From contig CAKOKU010000003.1 in NCBI GenBank assembly GCA_934095865.1, forward strand, positions 1-64,000: a DNA stretch of 64,000 bases, written 5' to 3'. Below, piece after piece: positions 1-9,525 of the stretch. Every line of letters starts with the position of its first letter. Position 1 is the stretch's first letter. The position numbers and the translations under genes were made by a program. The notes below the pieces were generated by a model. It was given only the letters and a program-made list of their open reading frames with translations. It did not search any database and was not told the DNA's origin. Source of the DNA: an uncultured Bacilli bacterium (GTDB lineage Bacteria; Bacillota_I; Bacilli_A; RF39; UBA660).

Positions 1-1
1 A

Positions 2-817
2 CCAGAAACTTCAGCGGCTTTAGGGTTTGGTTTTCGTTGTGGTTTTTTGGGTCTTTTACATATGGATATTATAATATAAAGAATTACGAGAGAATTTAAT
101 ATCGATTGTATTGCTACTTCACCTTCGGTTGTATACGAAGTAACTTTAACAGATAATTCTGTTTGTATGGTTGATAGTCCTACAAAAATGCCAGAACGTC
201 AAGTTATTAAGGAGATAAAGGAACCATATATTAAGACTAATATTTTTGTACCTAGTGAATATGTGGGGGCGATTATGGAGTTATGTCAAGATAAACGTGG
301 TAATTATATTAGTATGGATTATATAGATGCTACTAGAGTTAATATTCACTATGAAATACCTTTAGCAGAAATAGTTTATGATTTTTTTGATAAATTAAAA
401 AGTGCTACTAGTGGCTATGCTTCTTTTGACTATGAACTAGTTGGTTATAAAGTAAGTGATTTAGTTAGAATGGATATTATGCTTAATGGGGAGATAGTCG
501 ATGCTTTATCAATTATTGTTCACAAGGATTTCGCATATAATCGTGGTAAGCAAATTGTTGGCAAATTAAAAGAAGTTATTCCTCGCCAGTTATTCCAAGT
601 ACCAATTCAAGCTAGTATTGGTTCAAAAGTAATAGCTAGAGAAAATATAAGTGCGATGCGTAAAAATGTTTTGGCAAAGTGTTATGGTGGCGACATTTCT
701 CGTAAACGTAAACTTTTAGAAAAACAAAAAGAAGGTAAGAAACGTATGAAAATGGTTGGTTCAGTTGAGATTCCGCAAGAGGCCTTCTTAAGTATTTTAG
801 AATCAGAAAATAAATAA
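2..817 (+). pseudogene. lepA: Elongation factor 4 (LepA), C-terminal part, with an in-frame stop
   Basis: The reading frame that enters the window encodes the characteristic LepA segment PETSAALGFGFRCGFLGLLH, then the LepA C-terminal domain, ending in a basic tail (GGDISRKRKLLEKQKEGKK) typical of the family. LepA is a ribosome-associated translational GTPase; the G domain would lie upstream of the window. An in-frame TAA sits at 77-79, where family members usually read Gln-Glu-Arg after MDII. The frame stays open on both sides of it, so this is a nonsense change, not a frameshift. The next in-frame ATG is at 167 and has no convincing ribosome binding site. Either the gene is inactivated or the consensus is wrong here. 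The family assignment is firm; the pseudogene status depends on the base calls at 74-79. Confidence 0.85.
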
Positions 818-893
818 AAAATCAGGCGCTGTTTTAAGATAATCTATGATATTATTGATTTGTAGATTATATTAATTCTTTCCTGATTTTTTT
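817..893. terminator. Nested inverted repeat, probable bidirectional terminator
   Basis: A 10-bp stem (817-826 with 882-891) encloses a second perfect 8-bp stem (839-846 with 863-870). The outer arm ends in a T run in the + direction and an A run in the - direction. It lies between the convergent lepA and the membrane-protein gene on the other strand, and overlaps the 3' end of the latter. Confidence 0.5.
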
Positions 894-1441
894 GTTAGGT
901 TTCGTTTTCTTATTAAAGGTTTTTCAGAGGTAACTGTTTCTTTTTCTATGATAAAAGTGCTTTTCAGATTGTTTTCTTCTTGTTCTTGGTGATTCGCTTT
1001 TTTATATTCTCCAATTAAATGGCCATAAGATGAATTTAGACCAATAAAATAACGAGGCCTTTTTTTAGTTTCATTAGTAATTTCTCTTTGCAGTTTAGTT
1101 ATTAATTTACTCCAGGCAATTTCTTTTCTTATTTGTTCTTCAATTTTCTTGAATATCATAGCAAAGATTGTTTGGATGGGAATAACGAAAGAAAAAAATA
1201 TAAGAGAGTTAAAGGCCATAATGTTTTTTAAATATATTAAACTGATTATAGTAGCCAAGATGCCTCCAAGAGTAATTTGATTTAACATATTAGCATAAAT
1301 GTAGAAAAAACATTCCTTTTTAACATAGGCTTTATTTTCTTTTAGTAAATTCAAATAATATCTTTTATCTTCTAGTGATAAGTTATTACGATTTAAGCCA
1401 CTGACATATCTTTTTAGTAATTCGATTTCTTTATCACTCAT
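872..1441 (-). CDS. Uncharacterised two-helix membrane protein
   Basis: A 189-residue protein I do not recognise. The N-terminal 45 residues are charged and probably helical. Two hydrophobic segments follow at about residues 52-71 and 75-97. The C-terminal half is basic and hydrophilic, presumably cytoplasmic. The ATG at 1441 is preceded by AAAGGTG at a normal distance, and a good promoter (TTGACA-17-TATATT) lies upstream, so it is a monocistronic unit convergent with lepA. No enzymatic motif is visible. Confidence 0.75.
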   Translation of the reverse strand: MSDKEIELLKRYVSGLNRNNLSLEDKRYYLNLLKENKAYVKKECFFYIYANMLNQITLGGILATIISLIYLKNIMAFNSLIFFSFVIPIQTIFAMIFKKIEEQIRKEIAWSKLITKLQREITNETKKRPRYFIGLNSSYGHLIGEYKKANHQEQEENNLKSTFIIEKETVTSEKPLIRKRNLTKKSGKN

Positions 1442-1473
1442 TTTGGCACCTTTCTTGTTTTTTAGACGTGGTT

Positions 1474-1502
1474 AATATAATATGAAAATAGCTAATTGTC
1501 AA
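1474..1502 (-). promoter_or_regulatory. Sigma-A-type promoter
   Basis: On the minus strand, TTGACA (1497-1502) and TATATT (1474-1479) are separated by exactly 17 bases. The promoter sits about 35 bases before the ATG of the membrane-protein gene that ends at 872. Confidence 0.65.
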
Positions 1503-1772
1503 TATAAGTTTCTTTTCAACTTGGTGATATTTTAAAATACTTAAAAATCTATATTATCTTGAATTTAAATCGGCAGTGGCATGAATTTGCTTTGTACCTA
1601 AAATGGTTTATGAAATATCAATCAATAATTAATAGGAGCTTGTCAAAAATAAAGATTTCAATGAAATTATTAAGACATACTATAAAAAATGACAATATTC
1701 AGTAAAGATGAGTTTATCTAGTTTAAAAGCCCTATGTTTCGTGATATGATTATCTTGTTAAAGAGGTTATGT
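1503..1772. other. Intergenic stretch with no convincing gene
   Basis: AT-rich sequence between divergent genes. A good Shine-Dalgarno (AGGAG near 1635) precedes only a 21-codon frame with no recognisable product. I see no RNA gene or riboswitch. The promoter of the deacetylase gene is presumably here but has no clear consensus match. Confidence 0.4.
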
Positions 1773-3191
1773 ATGAGAAAGATAAAAAAAAGTAGTAAAT
1801 TTTCAATGACAACCAAAGTTTTTCTAGCCTTTAGTATTTTAACATTTGGTCTGATAATAATATGTTTGTTTAGTTATCCTAAAATAGATTTAGATAATGA
1901 GGAAATTGTTATGGGGCTTAATGAAACTTTTGGTTATAAAGGATATCATGCTAAAGTTTGGAATAAGGATATTTCTAATAAACTAGATATTGATACTAGT
2001 AAAATTAAAAATGAATATGGAATTTATGATGTTACTTATACAGCCTATAATTTTATATTTAAAAGTGTAAAAGTGCAAAAGGTTAAGGTAATAGATAAAG
2101 AAAAACCTGTTCTTACTCTAAAAGGAGCATCTGAAGTTAATGTTTGTAAAATAGAAGATTATCAAGAAGACGGTTATAGTGCAGTTGATAATATTGATGG
2201 TGATATAACAGATAAAGTAACGATTACTAAAACTAATGATTATGTTTATTATAATGTCAAAGATTCGTTTGGTAATGAAACAAGTATTGGCAGAAAAGTA
2301 AATATAATTGATGATGAGGCTCCAAAAATAACATTGAATGGTCAAAGTACATTATATTTAACTTTGAATTCTGTATATGAAGAAGCTGGTTATAGTGCAT
2401 ATGATAACTGTTTAGGAGATATAACAGATAAAGTTGTTGTTAATGGGGATGTTGATACAACTAAAACGGGTACATATAATATTACTTATAAAGTAAGTGA
2501 TAATAAAAATGAAACGGTTGTTACTAGAACGGTTTATGTGACTGAAGATACAGATATTAAGGGCGTAATTTATTTAACTTTTGATGATGGGCCGGGAGCA
2601 TATACTAATCAAATTCTAGATATTTTAGCAAAGTATGGAATTAAAGCGACTTTCTTTGTTACCAATAATGGTAGTGATGATGTCATTTTAAGAGAATACG
2701 AAGAAGGCCATACAGTTGGTCTCCATTCAGCTACTCATAATTATAATATTTATAATTCGGTCGAAGCTTATTTTGCTGATTTAAATAAAGTTCAAGAACG
2801 AGTTACTAGGATTACCGGTAATAGGTCTAAGTACATAAGGTTTCCAGGAGGAAGTTCTAATACAGTTAGCAGGTCTCATTCCAAAGGGATTATGAGTATT
2901 TTAACTAAAAAAGTTGAAGAAGATGGTTACCGCTATTTTGACTGGAATAGTTTAGTAGAAGATGCTGGTACTTGTGCTTATAAAAAGGCTAGTGAAAGAG
3001 AAGCTTGTGTATTTAAATATTTTAAAAATACAATTTCTTATAATAAAATTAATGTCGTCTTGTTACATGATATTAAATCTTATACTGCCAATAGTTTGGA
3101 AAATATGATAGTATATGCTAAAAGTCAAGGTTATATTTTTAAACCAATTGATGATAATACTCCGCAAATACATCAACACGTTAATAATTAG
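1773..3191 (+). CDS. Membrane-anchored polysaccharide deacetylase with Ig-like repeats
   Basis: A 472-residue protein. A transmembrane anchor lies at about residues 15-34. Two tandem DUF5011/Ig-like domains span about 90-245 (each has Y/GYSA-D-GDITDKV). A NodB polysaccharide deacetylase domain spans about 250-455. The deacetylase motifs are visible: TFDDGP (catalytic and metal Asp), HSATH (metal His pair), RFPGG and LLHD. Family members remove acetyl groups from peptidoglycan or other cell-surface glycans outside the membrane; the Ig-like domains probably act as spacer or wall-binding modules. The ATG at 1773 is preferred over one at 1734 because AAAGAGG lies 6 bases upstream of it. The closely spaced downstream genes hemW and gdpD may be cotranscribed. 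The actual substrate is not shown by the sequence. Confidence 0.88.
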   Translation: MRKIKKSSKFSMTTKVFLAFSILTFGLIIICLFSYPKIDLDNEEIVMGLNETFGYKGYHAKVWNKDISNKLDIDTSKIKNEYGIYDVTYTAYNFIFKSVKVQKVKVIDKEKPVLTLKGASEVNVCKIEDYQEDGYSAVDNIDGDITDKVTITKTNDYVYYNVKDSFGNETSIGRKVNIIDDEAPKITLNGQSTLYLTLNSVYEEAGYSAYDNCLGDITDKVVVNGDVDTTKTGTYNITYKVSDNKNETVVTRTVYVTEDTDIKGVIYLTFDDGPGAYTNQILDILAKYGIKATFFVTNNGSDDVILREYEEGHTVGLHSATHNYNIYNSVEAYFADLNKVQERVTRITGNRSKYIRFPGGSSNTVSRSHSKGIMSILTKKVEEDGYRYFDWNSLVEDAGTCAYKKASEREACVFKYFKNTISYNKINVVLLHDIKSYTANSLENMIVYAKSQGYIFKPIDDNTPQIHQHVNN

Positions 3192-3206
3192 AAAATAGGT
3201 GATTTA

Positions 3207-4292
3207 GTGCAAGCTGCTTATATTCATATTCCTTTTTGTAGGAAAATATGTACTTATTGTGATTTTTGTAAAGTATTTTATGATGATACTTTAGCTCATA
3301 AATATTTAGTTCGTTTAGAAGAGGAAATTAATGAACAGTATAATAATGAAATTTTAAATACTATTTATATAGGTGGAGGTACGCCTTCGGCTTTATCACT
3401 TACTAATTTAGAGTATCTCTTCTTGATATGTACTAAATTTCGCCGAAATCGCAGTTATGAATTTACTTTTGAATGTAATATTGAAGATATTAGTGAAAAC
3501 TTATTAGATATTTTAAAGAAAAATGGTGTTAATCGGTTAAGCATTGGGATTCAATCATTTAATAAAAAAAATTTGCGAATAATGGGAAGAAATGCTAACT
3601 TTAAAGATACTGTTAGTAAAATAAAATTATGTCGTGCTTTTGGTTTTACTAATATTAATATTGATTTGATTTATGCTTTGCCGGGTGAGGCTATGCTTAC
3701 TTTAAAAAGAGATATCAAAAAAATTTTAAAACTTAATGTTGAACATATTAGTACCTATTCTTTGATATTAGAAAAGCATACGATTTTATATAATAAGGGA
3801 ATAAAGAATATACCAGAAAAAACAGATGCTAAAATGTATGATTATATAAGAAAAGTATTAAAAAAACATGGCTATAATCATTATGAAGTTTCTAATTTTG
3901 CTAGGGAAAACTATGAGTCTAAGCATAATAAAACCTATTGGTTAAATCAAGAGTATTATGGTTTTGGCTGTGGTGCCCATGGTTATGTTGGAAATATAAG
4001 GTATGCTAATACGATGAGTTTAACTAAGTATTTGAGTGGTGATTTTACTTTAGAAAAAAATTTACTAAGTAAGCAAGATGAAATGGATAATGAAATAATG
4101 CTTGGTTTACGTTTACTAAAAGGAATTGATGAAATTGCTTTCCAAAAGAAGTATGGTCTTACGGTCGAAGAGGCATATCCTAATGTTGAAGCTTTAATAA
4201 AATCTGGCCTTTTAATAAGAACTAATAATTATTTAAGCATTCCAGAAGATTACATTTATACAATGAATAGTATAATCATAAAAATCATTTAA
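3207..4292 (+). CDS. hemW: Radical SAM heme chaperone HemW-like protein
   Basis: A 361-residue protein close to the family length. The N-terminal CxxxCxxC cluster motif is CRKICTYC at residues 11-18. The glycine-rich SAM segment IGGGTPS follows, and the HemW/HemN C-terminal region contains HNKTYW. HemW proteins bind a 4Fe-4S cluster, SAM and heme, and are often mis-annotated as oxygen-independent coproporphyrinogen oxidase. The start is GTG at 3207 with AGGTGA just upstream. It follows the deacetylase by 15 bases. No heme biosynthesis genes are nearby, so a heme-transfer role rather than a porphyrin pathway role is an inference from the family. Confidence 0.88.
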   Translation: MQAAYIHIPFCRKICTYCDFCKVFYDDTLAHKYLVRLEEEINEQYNNEILNTIYIGGGTPSALSLTNLEYLFLICTKFRRNRSYEFTFECNIEDISENLLDILKKNGVNRLSIGIQSFNKKNLRIMGRNANFKDTVSKIKLCRAFGFTNINIDLIYALPGEAMLTLKRDIKKILKLNVEHISTYSLILEKHTILYNKGIKNIPEKTDAKMYDYIRKVLKKHGYNHYEVSNFARENYESKHNKTYWLNQEYYGFGCGAHGYVGNIRYANTMSLTKYLSGDFTLEKNLLSKQDEMDNEIMLGLRLLKGIDEIAFQKKYGLTVEEAYPNVEALIKSGLLIRTNNYLSIPEDYIYTMNSIIIKII

Positions 4293-4318
4293 GAACATAA
4301 GATGCTTTAGGTGATATT

Positions 4319-4921
4319 ATGTTAATTGCCCATCGGGGATTAGTTAATAATTATGATAAAGAAAATAGTTTGGAAGCTTTTAAAAATGCGTTTAGAGATA
4401 CTAGATATGCTGGTATAGAACTAGATATTAGAACTTCTTTAGATAAAAAATTAGTGGTTGTCCACGATTTTTTTATACATGGTCATTTTATTAAAAAGAC
4501 TTCTAGCGAAGAACTACACAGTCTTGGAATACCTTGTTTGGAAGAAGTATTAAAACTAGATACTGACAAAATGTTTTTAATTGAAATCAAAGAAGAAGAT
4601 ATAGATATTAATAATTTATTGTCAATCTTAGAAAAATATTCGGATAGAAATATTTACGTGATGAGTTTTCATAATAAGGTGATTAAAGAAATTGCCACTT
4701 TAAAACCGTCTTTTAAATGTGGAATTTTAAATTATGTTTTTAACAGTGAATATTCTTATAATGAATATGATTTTGTTGGTCTTATGAATTCAACTTTAAC
4801 TTCTGATCTAGTAGAGTATTTTAAAAGAAAAAAAATAGAATTGTTTTCTTATGGTCTTATTGGACCGGTCAATAATTATTTTGACGATGTTTATTATATA
4901 GTTGATCTTGAGGATATTTAA
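4319..4921 (+). CDS. Glycerophosphodiester phosphodiesterase family protein
   Basis: A 200-residue GDPD-type TIM-barrel protein. The diagnostic residues are present: HRG at residues 5-7, EN..EAF, the acidic ELDIR metal-binding pair, and VVHD. Such enzymes hydrolyse glycerophosphodiesters from lipid turnover to glycerol-3-phosphate and an alcohol. There is no signal peptide, so a cytoplasmic enzyme is expected. It is shorter than typical GDPDs (about 240 residues), with the reduction mainly in the C-terminal half. It probably shares a transcript with hemW. Confidence 0.85.
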   Translation: MLIAHRGLVNNYDKENSLEAFKNAFRDTRYAGIELDIRTSLDKKLVVVHDFFIHGHFIKKTSSEELHSLGIPCLEEVLKLDTDKMFLIEIKEEDIDINNLLSILEKYSDRNIYVMSFHNKVIKEIATLKPSFKCGILNYVFNSEYSYNEYDFVGLMNSTLTSDLVEYFKRKKIELFSYGLIGPVNNYFDDVYYIVDLEDI

Positions 4922-4937
4922 AGTTTTTAAATATAAG

Positions 4938-4966
4938 TTGCTAAGCTAATTTAAAAATGCTAAAAT
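4938..4966 (+). promoter_or_regulatory. Promoter with TTGC-type -35 box
   Basis: TTGCTA (4938-4943), a 17-base spacer ending in TGC, then TAAAAT (4961-4966), about 30 bases before the ATG at 4995. The TGC just before the -10 box makes an extended -10 element. Confidence 0.55.
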
Positions 4967-4994
4967 TAGATTATAAAATAAGAGGTGTATATTT

Positions 4995-7328
4995 ATGGAT
5001 AAAAAGGATTTAGAAAATACGCGAAGCTTGGATGATTTGAGTTCTTTAAACAATAATAATTCTAAAGAAGATATAGATATTGATACAACAAGAGAAAATG
5101 CTATTCCAGCTGATGATAAAAGTATTTTTGATGATAATAGTGATTCAATTCCGACAGATGAAGATTTTGAAAGTATCAGTGCGTACCTACATAAAAATGA
5201 TACAGAAACTTCAGATATAGAAGATATTAATTCTTTAGAATTAAGTGATAATGAACTTACTAGCATTCCTAAAGAAGAAGATAAAGTGGGATCATCAAAA
5301 TCTAAACTAAGTAAAAAAACTAAAATTATAATAGCTTGTATAGTTGGTGGTATTTTACTAATTATTTTGATTGTGGCTATCTATTTGTTATTACCAAAAG
5401 ATAAAGAAGAAGACAAACCTCAAGAACCAGAAATTAAAATTACTATTGATAAAGGTAACTATAAATATCAAGATGGTACTTTGTTGTTCTTAAATAATCA
5501 AGATACTCAAATTGGAACTTATGAATGTACTAATAAAGATGAAAATGAGTGTTATATAGCTTATTTAGACAATGATACTGATGATGTTAATCACATAAAA
5601 AATGTTTATGAAGATAATACAACAGTTAAATTTAGAAGTGAAATATTCCACAATCGTTATGTTTTCTTAAATGATGGTGATAAAAATACAATTATTTTAT
5701 ATGATATTTTAGAAAATAAAGAAGTTGGAACTTATAGTGGTATAAAATATTATGAAGCTTTAGGAACTGATTATGCTATTTTAAAGAATAAAGATAATAA
5801 ATATGGACTTGTTAAAATAACTAGTAATGATGTAGCAACAGTAATACCTTTTAACTATGACAATTTAATAAGCTTAGAAAAGAAAGATAATATTTTAATA
5901 GCTAAGAAAAATAATAAATATTATTTAATTGATTTAAATGAGAAAGTATTAACCAAAACTGTAAACAGCTCTATTTATGATTATGATAGTAGTCATTTAG
6001 TTTTAAAAAGTGGTAATACTTATAGTTTAGTAGATTATAATAATAAAGAAATATTTAAAGATTATAATTATATTAGTATTATAAATGATAATTATGCTGC
6101 TTTAGTTAGTGATGATTATGTTTATGTAAGAGATTATGATAATAATAAATATAATGAAGTTGGTTTTGGCTTATCTAATCTAAATTATAGTGGTTTGAAT
6201 ACATATAATACTGATGGCGTTTTAAAAGCAAATAGTTATTCTTATAAAATAAATGTTAATAATGATACTTTAACAGTGTTCTTAAAAAATAATGATTCTG
6301 TTAGTGAAGAAGCATTGGATTTACGAGATGGTCGTGCCTCTAAAGAACAAAAATATTATAGTAGTTTTAATGGGATTCTTTATTTTTATAGTGATGAAGC
6401 TAAAGAAAATGTGTTAGGAAGTTATAACTGTACTAATAAAAATGATTTTAGTAGTAGTGATGAATTTAAGACTTGTCGTATTGCCCTTAACTATAATTTT
6501 GATAACAATTTTAAGAATAATGGAGCTGGTCTATCTAATAATGTTTTACCAATAGTAAATAACCGCTATGTTTTCCTTGTTGATAATATGGATGGTGTTA
6601 ATAGTGAAACTAAATTATATGATTTGAGTAAAAAAGAGGTAGTGGCAACCTATAAAGATGTTAGTGCGAATGTTACTAGTAACCAGTTAGAATTTGTAGA
6701 TAAATTAGAAAATGTTATTGTTAAAAATAAGAGTGATAAATTTGGCATGATTAATATTACTAGTAGTGGTATTTCTAAAACTTATGATTTTATTTATGAT
6801 AGTATGGAGAGAATTGGTAATTATATAGAAGTAGCACGTAATAATAAGTATCAGATTCTTTATAGTAGAGAATCTTCAAGTATTGAACTAAATAGTAAGA
6901 TTTATGATTATAGTGGTAAGTATTTTGTTGTAGCTAGTCAGTCTGGATTTGATGTTTATGCTGATGATGGTACGGGAAGTAGTAAAAAGGTTAATACTAA
7001 GTCTTATAAATTAATCAAATTAGTGGGAGAAAGTGCTTATATTGCTGTTGATGACGATTATAAAGTATATGTTTTATTATATGATAATACGATTATTAGT
7101 AATGTGGAAATAAAGTTAGATAGTACTGATGATATTTATGCTTTATATAAAATGGTTAGTGCTTCTAAAGTTGATAACAATATTATTTTAAATACATTTA
7201 ATACAGCTGGAGAAAGAGTTGGAAATTATAATTTTGCAATGAAGTCTTCTAAAGATGATATTTTTGAGGTAATACCAGTTTCGCCAGGAAACAAAAAGGA
7301 TGATGGTGATAATGAAACCCAAGAGTAA
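4995..7328 (+). CDS. Large membrane-anchored protein with duplicated WG-like propeller ectodomain
   Basis: A 777-residue protein. The first ~105 residues are acidic and low-complexity, probably cytoplasmic. A single transmembrane helix follows at about 109-131, then a large extracellular part. The ectodomain consists of two related halves (about 150-410 and 450-700), each with cysteine-containing GTYECTNK / GSYNCTNK segments, a NRYVFL strand, and KYGLVKI / KFGMINI units resembling WG repeats. This suggests beta-propeller-like folding. The tail is acidic. The RBS AAGAGGTG is 8 bases before the ATG. The neighbouring gene encodes a smaller relative of one half and overlaps it. Function unknown; a surface binding or structural role is a guess. 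Confidence 0.75.
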   Translation: MDKKDLENTRSLDDLSSLNNNNSKEDIDIDTTRENAIPADDKSIFDDNSDSIPTDEDFESISAYLHKNDTETSDIEDINSLELSDNELTSIPKEEDKVGSSKSKLSKKTKIIIACIVGGILLIILIVAIYLLLPKDKEEDKPQEPEIKITIDKGNYKYQDGTLLFLNNQDTQIGTYECTNKDENECYIAYLDNDTDDVNHIKNVYEDNTTVKFRSEIFHNRYVFLNDGDKNTIILYDILENKEVGTYSGIKYYEALGTDYAILKNKDNKYGLVKITSNDVATVIPFNYDNLISLEKKDNILIAKKNNKYYLIDLNEKVLTKTVNSSIYDYDSSHLVLKSGNTYSLVDYNNKEIFKDYNYISIINDNYAALVSDDYVYVRDYDNNKYNEVGFGLSNLNYSGLNTYNTDGVLKANSYSYKINVNNDTLTVFLKNNDSVSEEALDLRDGRASKEQKYYSSFNGILYFYSDEAKENVLGSYNCTNKNDFSSSDEFKTCRIALNYNFDNNFKNNGAGLSNNVLPIVNNRYVFLVDNMDGVNSETKLYDLSKKEVVATYKDVSANVTSNQLEFVDKLENVIVKNKSDKFGMINITSSGISKTYDFIYDSMERIGNYIEVARNNKYQILYSRESSSIELNSKIYDYSGKYFVVASQSGFDVYADDGTGSSKKVNTKSYKLIKLVGESAYIAVDDDYKVYVLLYDNTIISNVEIKLDSTDDIYALYKMVSASKVDNNIILNTFNTAGERVGNYNFAMKSSKDDIFEVIPVSPGNKKDDGDNETQE

Positions 7329-8310
7329 TAAATTAACTTTGGTATTAGCAATAATTTTGGCTTTGGTCTTTGTTCCTTTGGCTGGTTTAGCTACTTATGG
7401 TAAGATTTTGTATCCGGAAGAATTACAACCTACTTGTGATGTTAACTTACCGGGCGGTGGCTGCTATATGTGTGAAAATGCCGGTGGTTATTGCAATTAT
7501 GCCTTAAATTATATTCGTGATGATGAGTATCATATAAATTATTATAAAGGATCTAATCCTTATGCTACGGCCACCAGTGGTTATGCTTTTATCATGGATA
7601 CTCTTAATACTTTTAATACTAGCCAAAAGTTAGAATATCCTAATGTCATTTTATATAATTCTGTTATTGGTATTAATGGTGGTGAGATTGCTGGCATTAA
7701 CAATTATGGCTTGGGTATTGCTGGTAATTTATATATTACTATTAATGATGCTGGTAAATATGGATTATTTAAAATTGATACAACAGTGACAAAATTATTA
7801 GATTATGATTATGATTTTCTAGGTCTTGCTAATCATATTGATAGTGAGGGTTTACTAGATTCTACCTATTTAATAGCCAAAAAGAATAATGAATGGTCAC
7901 TTATTACAATTACCGGTGATGTTATTACTGGGCCTTATTCTTATCCAATTGTTGATTTTAATAGTTATATAGCCGTTTTCTATCAAAATGATAGTTATTA
8001 TGTTTATAAATATAATTCTGATGATTATAGCACCCCTGATTATTTATTTCCTTACAGTTTTTCAAGAGTTTATGTTTATCAAAACTTGTTGGTTTTAGTC
8101 AATAATACTAATGTGGTTGTTTATGATATTTTTTCTTGGAGTAATATGGGTGAGGCTAGTCAAATAAGTTCTTTAGATGATTTAAGAATTGTAGAAGAAA
8201 GTGATGGCATTAATCTTTATATTAATGATGTGGCTGTCAAAAAATATACTTATTCTGGATTAGTGTTGGATGTAACTGAAGAGGAAGAAGAACCAGAATT
8301 AACAGAATAA
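7312..8310 (+). CDS. Secreted or membrane-anchored WG-like protein, relative of upstream gene
   Basis: About 332 residues. An N-terminal hydrophobic segment (residues ~9-30, signal anchor or signal peptide) is followed by a four-cysteine cluster around residues 42-62, then repeats such as KYGLFKI and NEWSLITI that match the repeat pattern of the larger upstream protein. The C-terminus is very acidic. The start overlaps the upstream gene by 17 bases; ATG 7312 and ATG 7300 are both possible. The overlap implies translational coupling. The two proteins probably act together at the cell surface, but no function can be read from the sequence. Confidence 0.7.
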   Translation: MKPKSNKLTLVLAIILALVFVPLAGLATYGKILYPEELQPTCDVNLPGGGCYMCENAGGYCNYALNYIRDDEYHINYYKGSNPYATATSGYAFIMDTLNTFNTSQKLEYPNVILYNSVIGINGGEIAGINNYGLGIAGNLYITINDAGKYGLFKIDTTVTKLLDYDYDFLGLANHIDSEGLLDSTYLIAKKNNEWSLITITGDVITGPYSYPIVDFNSYIAVFYQNDSYYVYKYNSDDYSTPDYLFPYSFSRVYVYQNLLVLVNNTNVVVYDIFSWSNMGEASQISSLDDLRIVEESDGINLYINDVAVKKYTYSGLVLDVTEEEEEPELTE

Positions 8311-8318
8311 ATAATTAG

Positions 8319-8356
8319 AACTTAGAGTTTTATGACTTTAAGTTTTTCTTTATTTT
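8319..8356 (+). terminator. Intrinsic terminator
   Basis: A 9-bp stem with one G-T pair (8319-8327 with 8336-8344) and a T-rich tail, 9 bases after the stop of the WG-like gene and before murG. Confidence 0.65.
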
Positions 8357-8451
8357 GTCAAAATAATGTAGAAATAAAGAGCTTGTGATTATTTAAATTC
8401 TTAAATATAAGAAAATGTAGTATAATGTATTAAAGAAATAGGTGATGATAT

Positions 8452-9525
8452 TTGAAAATATTAGTTAGTGCTGGTGGTACCGGAGGACACATTTATCCGG
8501 CCCTAGCCATAATTGATGGCTTTAAAAAATATGATAAGAATTTAGAAGTTTTATATGTAGGTACTACTAATAGAATGGAGAGAACCATCGTACCCAAACG
8601 AAAAATAGCGTATTATGGAATAGAGATTTATGGGTTATCTAAAAATATAGTTAAAGATGTCAAAAATTTGTTCTTAATTCGTAAAGCTAAACGAAATTTA
8701 TATAAAAAGATGCAGGAATTTAAGCCAGATATTGTGTTAGGAATTGGCGGCTATGTCACTTATCCTGTTTTAAGTGTGGCTAAAAAACTGGGAATACCAA
8801 CTTTTATTCATGAACAAAATGCTATTCCGGGTAAAACTAATAAATTGATTAGTCGTTATGCCAATAAAATTGGTGTCTCTTTTAAGGAATCAGCTAAATA
8901 TTTTCCCAAAGAGAAAGTAATATATACCGGTAATCCAACAGGAATTATGGCACTTAGTGCTCCAAGAATAACAAAAAGTGAACTTGGTTTTGATGATGCT
9001 AAACCGTTAATTGTAGTGGTATCTGGATCTTTAGGTTCTAGTAGTGTGAACGCCAAAATGCAAGAATATTTGCATACCATTAATAAAAACTATCAAGTTG
9101 TTTATATAACGGGTAAAGATTATTATGATGATTTTGTTAAAGAAAAATTACCAAGTAATATCAAAGTTTATCCATATTTTGATAATTTGACGGGGTTATT
9201 AAAATCAGCGGACTGTTTAGTAACAAGAGCTGGCGCATCAACAATTGCCGAAATTTTAGCTCTTAGGGTACCTAGCATATTTATACCTAGTCCTTACGTT
9301 GCTAATAATCATCAATATTATAATGCTTTGGCTCTTAAGGAAGCTAATTTAGCCTTAATGATTGAAGAAAAAGATTTAACTAAAGATACTATAAGTCAAA
9401 GTGTTGAAAGCATTTTAAATGATAAAAAAATACAAGAAAAATTAAAGAAAAATTTAAGTCAAGTTGAAACTATTGATAGTGTTCAAGTGATTTATAAAGC
9501 TGTGAGGGATTTGATTAAGAAATGA
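8452..9525 (+). CDS. murG: UDP-GlcNAc:undecaprenyl-PP-MurNAc-pentapeptide GlcNAc transferase
   Basis: A 357-residue GT-B glycosyltransferase. It converts lipid I to lipid II on the inner face of the membrane by adding GlcNAc. The N-terminal GGTGGHIYPA loop (residues 7-16), GIGGYVTYP, HEQNAIPGKTN, and the C-terminal UDP-binding region (VTRAGASTIAE) are all present. The TTG start at 8452 is chosen because AGGTGAT lies just upstream and the protein then begins MKILVSAGGTGG as in relatives. It is first in a murG-murB-divIB-queH run with overlapping or near-touching genes. A TATAAT box near 8420 probably drives it, but the -35 is weak. Confidence 0.97.
   Translation: MKILVSAGGTGGHIYPALAIIDGFKKYDKNLEVLYVGTTNRMERTIVPKRKIAYYGIEIYGLSKNIVKDVKNLFLIRKAKRNLYKKMQEFKPDIVLGIGGYVTYPVLSVAKKLGIPTFIHEQNAIPGKTNKLISRYANKIGVSFKESAKYFPKEKVIYTGNPTGIMALSAPRITKSELGFDDAKPLIVVVSGSLGSSSVNAKMQEYLHTINKNYQVVYITGKDYYDDFVKEKLPSNIKVYPYFDNLTGLLKSADCLVTRAGASTIAEILALRVPSIFIPSPYVANNHQYYNALALKEANLALMIEEKDLTKDTISQSVESILNDKKIQEKLKKNLSQVETIDSVQVIYKAVRDLIKK

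Noticed and set aside
1630..1720. Short frame resembling a sigma-factor N-terminus (KDFNEIIKTYYKK)
   Set aside because: Only 14 residues, no continuation in any frame; too short to claim a remnant.
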